Part shown: positions 1-11,057 of the stretch, piece by piece
Position numbering within the stretch: the stretch's first letter is position 1
How the letters are laid out: each line of letters starts with the position of its first letter
NCBI GenBank assembly: GCA_918026815.1
Contig: CAKJVC010000065.1
Span: forward strand, 248,001-312,000
Source: Chalara sp. BL73
Taxonomy: Eukaryota; Ascomycota; Leotiomycetes; Helotiales
DNA length: 64,000 nucleotides
Direction: 5' to 3'
Made by a program: the position numbers and the translations under genes
The notes under the pieces: generated by a model
What the model was told of the DNA's origin: nothing
Databases searched by the model: none
What the model saw: only the letters and a program-made list of their open reading frames with translations

Positions 1-1244
1 GTTCGAGAATCTGGGCAGGAACTTGCAAAATGCCCTTTTTCACCGCATTTGAAGCAAGTGCTTTGAGAATGATCCGGAGCTGGACTACGAGCCGGGCTGG
101 CCGTGCTGTCACGGCCCGTAGCTGGGCCTAGAGTAGCACGCTGAAGTGCTGGCGAAAAAGCTCGGTAAGCTTTCGGAGCCGGAAGGAGTCCTTGACGTTT
201 AGGAGCCGAAACAGTATTTGTCCTAGCTTGACTAGCTGGTGCCGATGGAAATTGTCGATAGAATTCCTGCAAGTTAATACTTAGCCGTTGACGTTCGTGT
301 ACTAGTTCCTGGTACGTAGTGTGCTAGTGGTGTGTAGCTAGAAGTCGGTTCTGGAATTCTCTATTTAGCTTTCTTCACAAGTGGCTTTTCTAAGTCGAGG
401 AAAAAACCCGTCTTACTGCAGCCAAACGAGCAAACTCGGTATGGAAATCATTGAAATCCTGTGCAGCCTGTTGTTTCAAAGCCTAAAATTGGGTTTCGGC
501 TTCTTCGGCTTCAAAATAGTTCCGAAAAATTGTGTCCAAGTAAGCTAGCATTTCGTTGACAGAAAGCCAAGGTTCTAAGCTATCTTCGTTATACCGAAGT
601 GCTAAGTAACGTTGTGCTTTACTTGTAGTACAGCCGAACACGTAATCGATCCGCTCCTGTTCTGTAGGCCACTAGTCCGCATTTGCTCTAAGCTTCCCTC
701 GTAATAAGGATTTCCAAGCAATGTACGTAGGCGAAGTGCCGTCGTTTAAAGAGTCTGGGTCTCGGTGCTTCGGAGAAAGCTTTTTTGAGTATAGCCGAGA
801 CTTGTGCCGCCTATTAGGCTTAGACCTATAGTTGCTATTAAACGATGAGCTGTCTGATAGTGACGCGTCTGAGTCATTTCCTTCGTTCCGAAGTGACCGA
901 GAAGTTGAAAGTTTTTTTACTGAAAGGACTAAGTTGCTTGGTCCCGTGGCCGCTAACCGTTCTAGCAACACACGAAACTGGCTGTCTGAAAGCTGAACAG
1001 GGGTTTTTAAAACATTAGCCACTTGCTGATTCAATTGATTGCGTACGTCTCTTTCAGGTTCTTTGCTAGCTGACGACCGACTCGTTTCCTCAGAGGTAGC
1101 AGCTGACGACTGTGTCTGACTCGTTGCTTCAAGAGTAGTACGGTCGCCTAATTGAACCAAAGGAGTACCTTCTGTTGAAGGAGGTCTGGAAAGCGTTCCT
1201 TGTCCTTTTCCGACGAGCTTCTTTTTTGTAGTTGTCGTGGGCAT
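1..1244 (-). pseudogene. Ty3/gypsy-like retrotransposon gag, decayed and cut by the window edge
   Basis: The reading frame starts at an ATG at 1244 (MPTTTTKKK...) and stays open to 672. Past that stop the translation still reads as a retrotransposon Gag capsid domain, with stretches like YLALRYNEDSLEPW, FHTEFARLAAV and ATHHxHTTYQEL. The interrupting stops are TAG where Gln is expected, for example after AETQF, fitting CAG-to-TAG transition. The N-terminal 200 residues are Ser/Thr-rich and low complexity. The start lies 33 nt inside the LTR at 1277-1470, the normal 5'-LTR/gag arrangement for a minus-strand element. Protease and polymerase would lie beyond position 1. The Gag call rests on pattern recognition; the Ty3 rather than Ty1 assignment is likely but not proven. 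Confidence 0.6.
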
Positions 1245-1276
1245 ATTGCTGTAGAGTGAATTCGAAAATAAAGAGA

Positions 1277-1470
1277 TGTCACGGGGAATGCGAGCAGCCG
1301 AGGCTCGCTTCGCATTCCTCATAGAGCTAGATGCGCTTGGCGCGCGTTCTAGCTGTAAGGGACCTGAGCGTCCCCCTTTCTTTTGTTCTACAAGCGTGTA
1401 TTCTACAATAGTATTATATCACTTCGCTCACCTGATTGACTATTCTACAGCTCTGGTTTGCTCCGTCACA
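1277..1470 (-). repeat. LTR (gypsy-like family 1)
   Basis: A 194-bp repeat begins TGTCACGG and ends CCGTCACA on the plus strand and sits just upstream of the minus-strand gag. A shortened relative occurs at 41702-41829 with shared blocks such as gcgcttggcgcgcgttct and atcacttcgctcacc. AGAGA occurs on both sides, which would be a 5-bp target duplication if this were a solo LTR; with gag attached it may be chance. Confidence 0.65.
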
Positions 1471-1691
1471 AGAGAAGTAGTAGTAATAGCTCAACTCGAC
1501 TAATTAGGAGGAGCGGTTCAACCAGTATGTGCTGAGAGCTGGAGTTGGTGTATACAGGCTTTGACTCTGGCCCATATCTTTACAGACCTCGTCTGTGGCG
1601 TCGTGGAATGATCTTCACGGTTCTGATTCAATACAAAAGAAAGGAATATTATTAAGCTCCGTCCCCGGAAGGTTTGTAGAGCTTGTTCTAA

Positions 1692-1915
1692 TGTAACAAC
1701 TCAAGCTGCACAGGAATCTCGATCCGTGGATCTAGGTAGAAAGATGCAAAGGTATGAACAACTATCAATTGTTATAACGAAAAGAACAAACTACAGGCAG
1801 AAGAAGAGAAGGAGAGCAGTGCTTTATATACAGGAGGCTGGCCAGGGGCCAGTGTAAGCGAGCCCTGTGGTGCCGGGAGCCAAGCTCTAAGCGAAATAGG
1901 GACAGGGCCGTGACA
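1692..1915 (-). repeat. Solo LTR, family 2 (copy a)
   Basis: A 224-bp sequence runs from TGTAACAAC to CCGTGACA. It is the reverse-strand relative of 19546-19768 and closely resembles 58145-58387. It contains the family TATA-like stretch (gctttatata). The flanking five bases differ, so no target duplication remains. Confidence 0.7.
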
Positions 1916-2377
1916 GCAGTAGTGATTCAATAAGAGCTGAAGGCGCAGAGATTTCTTAAGAATGAACTGGGTTCGAAAAGAGCCCTTATTTATATGGTGA
2001 ATAATTGGGGTCTTGGGCTCTCGTCCCGATATTGGGCTGCAGAGTCGTGAAAGCCCAGTCGCCTACTCTCGCGCGACTACTCTCGAAAACAGCATCTCCC
2101 AAAAGTAATGCATTATGCTCCCTAGGCTCTCGTGCGAAGCCCAAGAAAAGGAACATGGGCTCTTTCAAGGGCTCTCAAGCTCTCGTAGTAGGCACTCAAT
2201 TGGAGTCCTGAAGCAACCATTCCGGCAAGCGCTTTCGGCTTCAACAATTAGCACAAGTCCAACATGTCATGTGATACAAGAATCTTTGTGTTTGAGAAGT
2301 GAAAATAAAGGCGCTCGTTAGGTGTAACAATCGAAAATAGAAAGCTTGCTTTTTAATTTTATAAATTATCACGTATT
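1916..2377. other. Intergenic, no recognisable gene
   Basis: Only short, low-complexity open frames built on repeated gctctcg/ctctcg motifs are present. I see no domain, intron signal or repeat boundary. Confidence 0.4.
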
Positions 2378-2425
2378 TATATGGGGGCCAGCCCCCAAAC
2401 CCCCATATTTCGCTGCGCTCAAAAG
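2378..2425 (-). repeat. Helitron-associated end motif (hairpin plus GC-rich block)
   Basis: On the minus strand a GAGCGCAGCGAAATA block is followed by GGGGG and a GGGGGCTGGCCCCC hairpin. The same block in the same orientation is at 8515-8560, beyond the other side of the Helitron gene. Related copies occur at 46443-46560 and 49871-49909. It probably marks a subterminal region of the element, though I cannot place the exact terminus. Confidence 0.45.
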
Positions 2426-2483
2426 ACTTTACGGCTTGTATTCGGTGTGTAACTACCTGAAAACTACGTTACAGGCCCGAAAA

Positions 2484-3424
2484 CTAAGAAATATTACTAT
2501 CCTCATTTAGTCTACTAGCCTCCTCCGCATATAACTCCGCCAGCTGAGCATGGCGCTTCGAGATTTCTTTGTGGTGCTTCGCAATTTGATGCATACGTTC
2601 TGCACGAGAACGACGAGGAACTCGAATTTGACTTGTAGTCTCAGCTTACAGGTGAAAATCGTTAGTTACAGGCGATTAAAATGTATATACCAAGTGTAAA
2701 CTTACGAGCAACACGGCTACGGGGTACCGAAAATATATTAATAGGAGCAATACGCCGAAGAGGACGAGCAGGAGAGCTTCCAGCGGCCGAAGGAGCAACA
2801 GAAGCAACAGGATCAGCTGCTGCAGCTGCATTTACGGCCGCGGCAACTGTAGCAGCTGTAGCTTGACCACTTACAGGTCCGTAACGTTAGTTATAGATCG
2901 AAAAGCAAAGAAAACAACTCGTAAACTTACGAAAACTGCACCGGATTCTTTCATTATTATAGTGGCAATTAGCACAACTACTCCTGAAATACTTATTTAC
3001 CGTAACACAAGCAGCCCAAACTCCAGCCGGCCGAGTGCGAGTACAGTGTTTATAGCCTGTAGCCTTTTCTTTCTCAACTATATGACCTAATAGCGCCTCT
3101 ATATTTGAAGGGCGACCTGTATTGGCAGACCGATTCGGGCGCAAAACGGGATTTCGAACAGTTGGTATAGCAGCCAAAGCAACTATAACGGCAGTAAAGT
3201 GAGCCGGGAAAACAGGTTTCGGGTCTAATACAGTTAACAATGATAGAATCAATCTAAGAAACACTCGTAAGCTTACTGTAGTTATCGGTCTCTTTATCTT
3301 CATTTTCATCTTCATCTTTATCACCACCAAGCCGAACTTGAGTTGAAACAACAGGAATAACTGCTCTATTCTCATCTTTTTCCTCAGAATAGTAAAATAC
3401 GGATTTTGTAAAGGCAGGAGGCAT
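2484..3424 (-). CDS. DUF3716-like cysteine-motif protein, four exons, apparently intact
   Basis: The four exons (3424-3277, 3224-2931, 2861-2706, 2644-2484) join in a consistent phase to give 252 residues; an earlier ATG at 3451 is also possible. The introns (52, 69 and 61 bp) have GTAAG donors and TAAC branch sites. Exon 2 encodes a block with the spacing of the fungal DUF3716 domain (HCTR...WAACV...SSCANCHY...RCSFR), preceded by an acidic N-terminus. Exon 3 is Ala/Pro-rich. Exon 4 ends in a charged helix (HHKEISKRHAQLAELYAEE), probably coiled coil. Function is unknown; the paired cysteines suggest metal or nucleic-acid binding. The gene lies between the end motif at 2378 and the Helitron gene, so it may be Helitron cargo. 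Unlike the neighbouring pseudogene it has no premature stops. Confidence 0.65.
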
Positions 3425-3607
3425 TGCGATAGTGTTATTGATTGATTTCAAGTAGTTGTAGTGGTGGTTGTAGTAGTAGTTGTGGTTGTTGTATAAAAAG
3501 AAGCTGAAAAGTTGAGGTTATTTTGAAATAGTAAAACTGAGCAAGTAAGTCACAAACAGTTCTTGCTTTTTACAGTTACGGGTGTTACAGGTCTTACAGG
3601 TGTATAG

Positions 3608-6600
3608 CTACAGTAATTGCGCATTTCTACAGGTAAAATCTAGCTTTCGATTTTTGAAAATAGCTGATTTTTTGCCTGTAAACTGCTCAAAGTTAAAAAG
3701 ACTTTCAAAAAGCAAACTATTTAAAGTTTTCACCCGTGAAACCGCAACATATGAAAAGCCGATACAGTGCTCTTTTTGATTTAGGTTTAATACAACTTAA
3801 GAGAAAGTTAATCCCTGACTTTTATGAACCGTAATAGCGTAAGCAAGCCGTAAAGGAAACTGGGTCCGTAAGCAAAAAACGCCTTTATAATTATAAGTAT
3901 AAAAAGAAAGTAAAATAGGAACAACTCCGGGCGGACAGCTTGGAAAATCCGGGCCGGTATAAGTGTCAAAGCGAATAAGCAATACCGAAGGCATAGCTGT
4001 AAGAAGCGTTGCACCCGTAGACCAAAATATATCAATAATAGTTTTTATAGAGCCGTTGACTAAGCTATGTTCGGTCCATAAATTGGCTGTAAGCATAACA
4101 CGAGCGCCGATACATATGTAAAGCTCTGGTGACAAATTATCGGCTTTATTTTCGGTAGCTCGAGCAGCGCTACGGCCGGTATGCCGAGCTGTAATCTTAA
4201 TAACAGACTGTTGTAGTGCAGCCAAAGAAGCAAAGTTCCGTTCCGCGACTTCGTTTTTAGTGTAATAGAGCCGTAAAGCAGTCGCAAAACTTTGGACTTC
4301 GGGTGCGGAAAGTGTATTTGCGATGCGTGTACAAAGCAGTTCCCAGCTAGCAATTGACAACTGAGAAACTCGTAACTTACTTAAAACAGCCCGAAACTTA
4401 GTTGAAAAATCGTTTTTTCTTTGTTGCCGCATAACTTGAGTCAGCCGAACAGATCGATCAAAAGCTCGATATAAGCACTGGCTTTTAATAGCACAAAGCT
4501 CGGTTTGAACAGCCGAAACATATAATAGCTTTCTTTCTACAGGCGGCAATTGAAAGAAATTTTCACATAACAGAACGTTTATACTTCCGAAAAGAAGTGT
4601 GCTCGAAAGGAAAATCGCCCGTAAACGATCGTTAATCAGCGACAAAGTTTTCAAGTTTATTATAGATTTTTCATCAATAATTAGAAATCGACAATACCGA
4701 AACTGACTTTGTAAAGCCTGTAAAGTCGACGTACTTATATCTGATTTTTTGGTTTTAACTGGAAGCCGAAGCAAGCTATGTAAAGTTTGGCCGATAATAT
4801 TGAAAGCTGCAATACTCGTAGGAGCACTTCGGAATACCGGATCACTTTTTCCAGCTTCAATTGCGAGTTCCTGAAAGCGAGCACAGATTTTCAACAGTGT
4901 ATACGTTTTTCCGGACCCGGCAACGCTATTTACATTTAATAGTAGTTAAGAAAGCATAAGCTCTTTTAGTGCTGCTGTACTAAGCTCGTGAGCGTACTGA
5001 AAAACAACTGTATTGTAAAGTTTCAGCTGCTCCGCATTTAAGCTTTCGGGCGAAGAATTACTTGTAACAACTTGTACAGCCTGATTATTATCCTTAAACT
5101 GCTTTTATATATCCGAGCGTATATTGCAACGACCGATATGTGCAGACTAGTTATATTGCCGATCAAGTAAACGTTGACCCAGCCTAGTAGTGTCGATTTG
5201 TGAAAAGTCATAGCCTGGGCGCCGGCGAGCTAAAAGCTCAAATTCATTTAATACAGTATTGTTTTCTTTTTCTGAATCTAGCTTAATATCGCTATTATCG
5301 GACTCCGAGTTTTCGTCAGATACCGAGTCGGTATAGTAGTCTGAAGGATAAGAATGCGCCTGTATACAGGCCGAAAACGCGTCGCTGTAAAACCCGTAAA
5401 CCCGCTTATTAACCGAAAGTAAATCATTCTATTCTGTAAACGGATAGTGTAGCATAAGTTTTACTCGGCAATAGTCCGTATACTCAAGCGAAGTAAAATA
5501 GCTTGAATACTGTAAATAGTAGTTAATAACACGAAGTTTAGCTCGAGGCCGATATAACCACTTGATTTAATCTCAGCTCTGTAAACACTCAAACAAAGAA
5601 AGATTTACAAGCGCAAGATCGACCGAATCTTGACGCCGTTCTCGATATCGCCGTAAAGTAGAACGCTGTGCGGAAACTTCTCCAGATTCAAGGAATACTA
5701 AATCTTTCTGTTGTTTTTCCGGGCGACAGTCGAGATTTACAACTTGCCGGGTGGATTCTTGCACCGGAAGCTGTAATAAGATATGAAATACTTCTTGAGC
5801 AGACTAGTCACGTTTCTCAATTAGCTTATTTAGCAACCGAGAAACAAAAGACAGCAAAAAAGCGCGGTCGTTGATATAAAGAAGAATTTGGGCCTAAAGC
5901 TCTGTATATGACACCGAAGACTTTTCGGCTTTAAAAACGTATTTCTTTAAATAGGATAATACTGCGTGGATTGTAACAGGCGGCTGAATATCGGTATTAG
6001 CCAACCAGCCTAGCGTAATTACAAGTGCTACCTGGTTCAGAATAGCATGGTTTCGAGCCGGAGAAAAAATCAAATTTTTGTGATTGATATTTTTGGTTAC
6101 TACCGCAGTGTCGAATAGAGGTCTCGAGAAGAAAAACCGACAGTTGGAGCTAACGAGCCTTTTTTCGCCCGTAAACAGTAGCTCTGAGTGCAAGTGCTGT
6201 GGCGTTGAAAGCGATTAATCAGAGCTGTAAATTGATCTGCGGTGTTTTTTATATCCGTAAACGCAAAAGACGCTGGATTCCGAGCGTTTGGAAGCCGTGC
6301 TTGATTCGGGTTTTCTGCCGTAATCCGCGCTTTCTAGTACTGAGCAAATTCTTTTAATTTTGCAGGTGTATTCGGGTTTAGTTGAAGTGCGGTTAGAATC
6401 CAAAACAGCCCGTGAAAGTAGCCCGACCTACGAGCTTGCTATTCCGAACGATTTTATGAATCGGTATACCCGAGAAACGGCTTGATAACGTGCTGTAAAA
6501 AAGCTGTAAACCGAAAGTAAAGGTAGTAAGCAATAATGTGAGAGCTGGCCTGAACGCTGTCTTATTTCCATTTCTGTAGCATGATTTCATTACTCGTAAG

Positions 6601-8246
6601 AAGCTCGTTTCGGCCCGGCAAATGACGGTGAAAGTCATTCTATTGCATATCAGCTGCACTAAACGTAAGAAAAACAGAGGCGGCGTCAGAGCTAAGAAAT
6701 CGAGCTTGAGCCTGTAAAGCATTGCTTCGATTTCTTCAGAATAGGCGTGTGCCGGTTAAACAGCTATTTTGACGAACAATTTGAGGCAGGATATGATTCG
6801 GATTGTTAACTAACGTTTCTACAAGCTTTTCACGGGTAAAATCTTTGGTTTCTGGGTGCTTAGAAACGTAAAACCGAGCCGATTTGCTAGCTTTTCGCCG
6901 CATCAAAATGTTAAAAACCAAAAACCGCCAGCAAAGATGCTAGCCAAATCTGCCATTTTTATAGCATAGTAAATGCCGCGCATACTCCGCCAGGTCGACT
7001 TTACGGATCCGTGAAGCGTTGAACTTTGCACGGCCGGTAGGATAAAGAGTTGGAAAAGCTATAGCAAACAGCCTATCGTTTCCAGCTGTTTTATCTAAAG
7101 GAGTCGAACGAATAGAGGGTGCTAGCAACCTGTAATCTGATGAGATTTGAGCTGTACGCTTGCTAATATTAAATCAACTTCTGTAGCGTCAACACCGATA
7201 TTAAGAACTATTGATTGAGAATTTGGAAAAGGCAAGTCGCTGTCTGTAACAGGCTGTAACGGATCCGGATTCAAATCACTATCAGCGTTATTATTGTCAA
7301 TAATAGAAAGAATAGAAGAAAAAACATCACCGTTTTCTGAAAGCGTATTAATACGGCTTGCTGAAATTGTAATATCTTTGTAATCTGGATAGTGAGCCTG
7401 TAGAAATCGAAGCCAAGTTAAAACTCGATCTTTACAGACCCGAAAATCTTTTGTGTACTGGCGAGAATATCGAGAATCGGCCTGGAAAACACTGTCGAAC
7501 GGCCGTAAAAGCACTATATCTAATTCAGCAAGTAAATTAAGTAATACATCAACTGTTTTAACAATGTTTTGTGTAAAGCTCACGCAATGGCCCGAATAGT
7601 GATATTGATGGCCGCGAACGCGATACACAACCATTTGGACGTGTGAACGGGCTATAATTATCTTTTTAACTTGACTTAAAGCTGGCAGAAAAGAAGGAAC
7701 TTCCCCGGGATCTATATTATTATCTACGCTCATCAGAAAAAGCAACAGGTTGTTTTTGTTCCGTAAAGAACACCGCCGACAATTTCCGGCCCGTAAGTGC
7801 ATTTCAAACTAGCGCTTATTACACCGGCTACAGGTTTCTATTTTTATAGCATTTATAGCTGCGTGAAAGTTCTGAATATACTGCTATTGCTCCGCAAATA
7901 TAAAACCCGGCTCTGCCGCAGGTTGTTAAGGAGGTTGTTCAATAGTAATTTCGGGTACAAGAGGAGGCGGCGGCATTGTTTCTGAAAGGAAAAAAGGCCG
8001 AATAGTTTCTGAGCCTGCAACAGGTGTTTCCGGGCGTGTAACAACGTTCGCAGATCGTTTGACACGTTTTCGGGGCTGTATATTAGAGTCGACAGGCTGT
8101 AAAGCTCGTTTTTGTCGAGATCGAGCTTGGGTTTCGCGGCACCGAGCACAGGTAGCCAATAGCCTACTAGCAGGATTAGCAGGATCTTGAAGAAATAGAG
8201 AGAGATCACGCGTATTAGCACACGTAGAGCAACATTTAGAAGCCAT
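3608..8246 (-). pseudogene. Helitron Rep-helicase transposase, decayed
   Basis: Read on the minus strand this is a full-length rolling-circle transposase broken by stops and frameshifts. Order: a cysteine-rich N-terminus (8246-7926, CSTCANTRDLSLF...CARCRE), a DUF6570-like region (7802-7122, VPSFLPALSQVKKIIIARSH), the Helitron_like_N domain (7128-6400, FPTLYPTGRA, VFNILMRRK), the Rep motif with tyrosine (near 5960, VLSYLKKYVFKAEK) and a PIF1 helicase (4925-3608). The helicase shows Walker A AGSGKTYT, LIIDEKS, HKSQGLTFS and YVAVSRVKT. The HUH histidine pair near 6412 reads YFHG, so one His is lost. Stops are mostly TAG/TAA for Gln or Trp, as expected from RIP. This copy is non-functional. Confidence 0.88.
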
Positions 8247-8269
8247 TGCAAGTGTATAGAACAGATTGG

Positions 8270-8600
8270 TTAATAGTTTGTTGATTGATATGTTGCTTAC
8301 AGCTTCAAGGGTTACAAGTCAAAAAAACATTCTATAGCTAGCGCACCGACCTGTAAACGACCCGTGCAAAAAGTCAATCAATCAATTCAATCAATCAATC
8401 AATTTCTCGAAGCCCGTAAAAGCCTGTAAAAGAGTCAATGTACGATCCGTGCAAAAAGTCAACTAATCAATTCAGTTCATCAAAGCCTGTAAAAGCCTGT
8501 AAAAGAGTCAATTTTGGGGGCTAAGCCCCCAAACCCCCCTATTTCGCTGCGCTCAGCTTTTGTAACCACCGCACAGACCCGTAAACAGTCCGTGAAAAAG
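8270..8600. repeat. Helitron 5' flank: short direct repeats and end motif
   Basis: The segment holds TCAA/ATCA runs, several copies of a gcctgtaaaag block followed by agtcaat, and two copies of a cgtgcaaaaagtcaa block. It ends with a GGGGGCTAAGCCCCC hairpin and a tatttcgctgcgctcag block at 8515-8560 that matches the motif at 2378-2425. Confidence 0.5.
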
Positions 8601-8660
8601 AGATGTCACATGACATCGCTTTTTTAAGTCACATGATTCGAATTGAGCCCAGTGCCCCAG

Positions 8661-8772
8661 TTACCTCAGGCACTCAGGCCATATTTCAAGAGTAGTCTAG
8701 CGCCGCTAGGATAAAAGTGCTTCCGTTCCGAGATCATGTTACCTACTCTTGTATATGGCCTGAGATCCCTGT
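8661..8772 (+). repeat. Left terminus of element 1 (TIR plus internal hairpin)
   Basis: The outer TIR is followed by an imperfect inverted repeat. ACTCAGGCCATAT...AGAGTAG (8672-8695) pairs with CTACTCT...ATATGGCCTGAGA (8743-8766), separated by about 47 bp. Confidence 0.8.
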
Positions 8773-9161
8773 CAAACGTGCACACTGCTCTGCGGTTATT
8801 TTGTATGTGTTTTTCGTGAAATCATCACATTCGCCATTTTGGATTTTCACCTATAGAACCATCAAATCGTGATAATATTATCCATGCAACTATACGATTG
8901 TGCGCCGAAGTTGGCTCTATCCAGTGATATGGTTCGTTTTGCTCCAATCCCATTTGTTCATAGAGAAATGATCCCCTAAGTGTTAATCCAGGCCGTGTCG
9001 AAGCCGGCACCCAACTACTATTCCCACTTTTACAGTCTGAAATACGAAGCCAAACACCGTCTATAATTAGTGGATAGCTATTGAATACCGCCAACAAATT
9101 TACTTGTTACAAACAACCGATTTTACCGAGTTTTTGGACGCGCGTCGAGCCCTCTGCAACA
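8773..9161. other. Element 1 leader before the helicase start
   Basis: This is the presumed promoter and 5' leader of the helicase gene. A 90-codon minus-strand frame ending at 8825 runs through it, but it resembles nothing I know and overlaps the helicase upstream frame; I treat it as unproven. Confidence 0.35.
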
Positions 9162-11057
9162 ATGCGAACGAAGTCGACTGTTCGAAGAGAGTGGCGAATG
9201 CGTGCCCATACCTCTGAGGATCTCGTCGAACAGGCCAAGAATACAAGTGATATGCGGGGTATCCAGCATTTGGTTAAGAAGGCAGAAAACGCGTCGGTTG
9301 ACGTGCAGAAAGGTGTTATCCAGGCCGGTTTAGAACGCCATCTCTATCCATTCCAACCGCGTCAGAAGCAAGTGGATGCGATCTGGCATTTGGTATTCAA
9401 GAAGGACGATCTGCTTCTTGCAGCCAAGACATCTTTTGGCAAGAGCGTCATATTCCAGGCAGCGCCATTGTTTTGTCGCGGTGGCATCGGCCTTATCATC
9501 ATCTCTTTGGATCGAATTGGACAGGAGCAGTGCATCAAGATCCAAAAGCTTCCTGGAGCGAGATCCGTGTTTATTAATGGCAGGACGGACAAGACTAATG
9601 CATTGGCCCAAGAGATTGAGGTAGGGGCGTATACTCATCTTATCATGGGTCCTGAGATCGCGGCCGGTTGGTTTCGGTCAATAGCAAGGAACCCGTCTTT
9701 CAAGAGACGCGTCTCTGTCGTAGCTATCGATGAACTGCATTTGGTAGCCCTATGGGGGAGTGGTATCCGTCCACAGTATGCACAACTTTCTTTCCTCCGT
9801 CGAAGATTAGGAGGAAATGTCCCTTGGTTTGGCTGCTCCGCTACTCTAGACCAGAAGACATTGGGCATTGCGAGAAAGATGACAGGTTTCCAAGCCAGCT
9901 GCGAGTTCTTTCGAACGTCCGTCGACCGGCCAGAGATTAAATTGATCGTCGAGATAATCCAGCCACGAACAACCAAGAGATTCACGAGTCTATTCTTCGT
10001 TCTCCTAGCTGCCATGACGGACGGCTTGCCAACATCAGAAAGGATTCCGACGACTGTGATCTTTATAGACTCTCGGCGTGATATCCAAAAATGTGCAGAG
10101 TGTTTGCGTGGGTGGCTGCAGAAACTGTCAGCTGGTATTATCAAAGACCGCGACTGCAGACGGATCATCCAAGTATACCACTTACACACCACTATGAACG
10201 ATAAGAATGCTATATATGAAGAGTTCTCGAAGGCGGATTCCAAGATTCGAATCATGGTTGCCACAGAATCATTGGGGACGGGGGTAGATCTCTCCGACGT
10301 CAAGCGAGTCGTCCAGTATGGCTTCCCTTTGGACCGGCTTTTATGCGTCCTTATCCAACGGTTTGGTCGTGCGGCCAGAATGGCTGGTATCAAAGGAGAG
10401 GCTATTTTCCTGGTGGAAAGCTGGGCTATAGGTGACAAGATCACATCGGCAAGAAGTGCGATGTTGCCTGGCAGTCAGACGCCGTCAGCTTTTAGACGGC
10501 CTTCCGGCATAAGCAGGTTGGCTCGGTCAGACTCTGCTGAAGTAGAGGTGGACAGCGATGTTCCAGATAATGAATCGGATGTTGCTCTAGGCGACATTGA
10601 TGGTGTCGTGCCGGAAGAGCAGCGCAGACGTAAAACAGAGAAAGAGCGCCGAACGGACTTGTACCATGACTCTCCTGCGCTATACAATCTTGTTAATCGA
10701 TCCACATGCCTACGCCGAATTCTGATGGACTGGGTACAAGAGAGCTTGTCCGACCTAGCATCTAGATTACCAGCTCCAGAACCGGACGAGTGTTGTAATG
10801 TATGCAATCCCAGCCTATTTCGGACGGTACCTTTCCTATGGGATATTGCACCTAGTCTTCGGAAACCACAGGCTGGAACGGCATTAGGAGCGTTTCATGA
10901 TCGCCTAGTTCTCTGGGGAGACAACCTTGTCAATTCGACACATCAGATGGTGAAGCCTGAGGTTTCTGTGCGTCTACTTACGCAGAAGGGTGAATGGATC
11001 TCATTATCTACAGAGTATGCGGACATCTGCTCGGCTGCTGACTTGAAGAGGTTTTGA
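9162..11057 (+). CDS. RecQ-like superfamily 2 DNA helicase carried by element 1
   Basis: The first in-frame ATG at 9162 gives 631 residues. A RecQ-style Q-motif (FQPRQKQVDAIW, about residue 64) precedes Walker A (AAKTSFGKS, 87-95, with Ser replacing the usual Gly), the Walker B box DELH (190-193), motif III SAT (226-228) and arginine-finger motif VI QRFGRAAR (399-406). A C-terminal CCNVCNP cysteine cluster may bind zinc, and the same cluster (CCSGCNP) is in the element 2 homologue. The product would unwind DNA using ATP, probably during transposition or replication of the element. The frame stops at 11055-11057, yet coding continues in another frame from 11054, so a small intron, an indel or a sequencing error may separate two parts of one protein. 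Confidence 0.85.
   Translation: MRTKSTVRREWRMRAHTSEDLVEQAKNTSDMRGIQHLVKKAENASVDVQKGVIQAGLERHLYPFQPRQKQVDAIWHLVFKKDDLLLAAKTSFGKSVIFQAAPLFCRGGIGLIIISLDRIGQEQCIKIQKLPGARSVFINGRTDKTNALAQEIEVGAYTHLIMGPEIAAGWFRSIARNPSFKRRVSVVAIDELHLVALWGSGIRPQYAQLSFLRRRLGGNVPWFGCSATLDQKTLGIARKMTGFQASCEFFRTSVDRPEIKLIVEIIQPRTTKRFTSLFFVLLAAMTDGLPTSERIPTTVIFIDSRRDIQKCAECLRGWLQKLSAGIIKDRDCRRIIQVYHLHTTMNDKNAIYEEFSKADSKIRIMVATESLGTGVDLSDVKRVVQYGFPLDRLLCVLIQRFGRAARMAGIKGEAIFLVESWAIGDKITSARSAMLPGSQTPSAFRRPSGISRLARSDSAEVEVDSDVPDNESDVALGDIDGVVPEEQRRRKTEKERRTDLYHDSPALYNLVNRSTCLRRILMDWVQESLSDLASRLPAPEPDECCNVCNPSLFRTVPFLWDIAPSLRKPQAGTALGAFHDRLVLWGDNLVNSTHQMVKPEVSVRLLTQKGEWISLSTEYADICSAADLKRF

Noticed and set aside
2005..2321. 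Overlapping short plus- and minus-strand frames
   Set aside because: Low-complexity sequence open in several frames at once; no motif.
8825..9097. 90-codon minus-strand frame at the left end of element 1
   Set aside because: No recognisable motif, overlaps the start region of the helicase frame, and no counterpart was found in element 2.
9635..10444. 269-codon open frame antisense to the RecQ helicase
   Set aside because: Mirror frame of a conserved coding region; no domain of its own.
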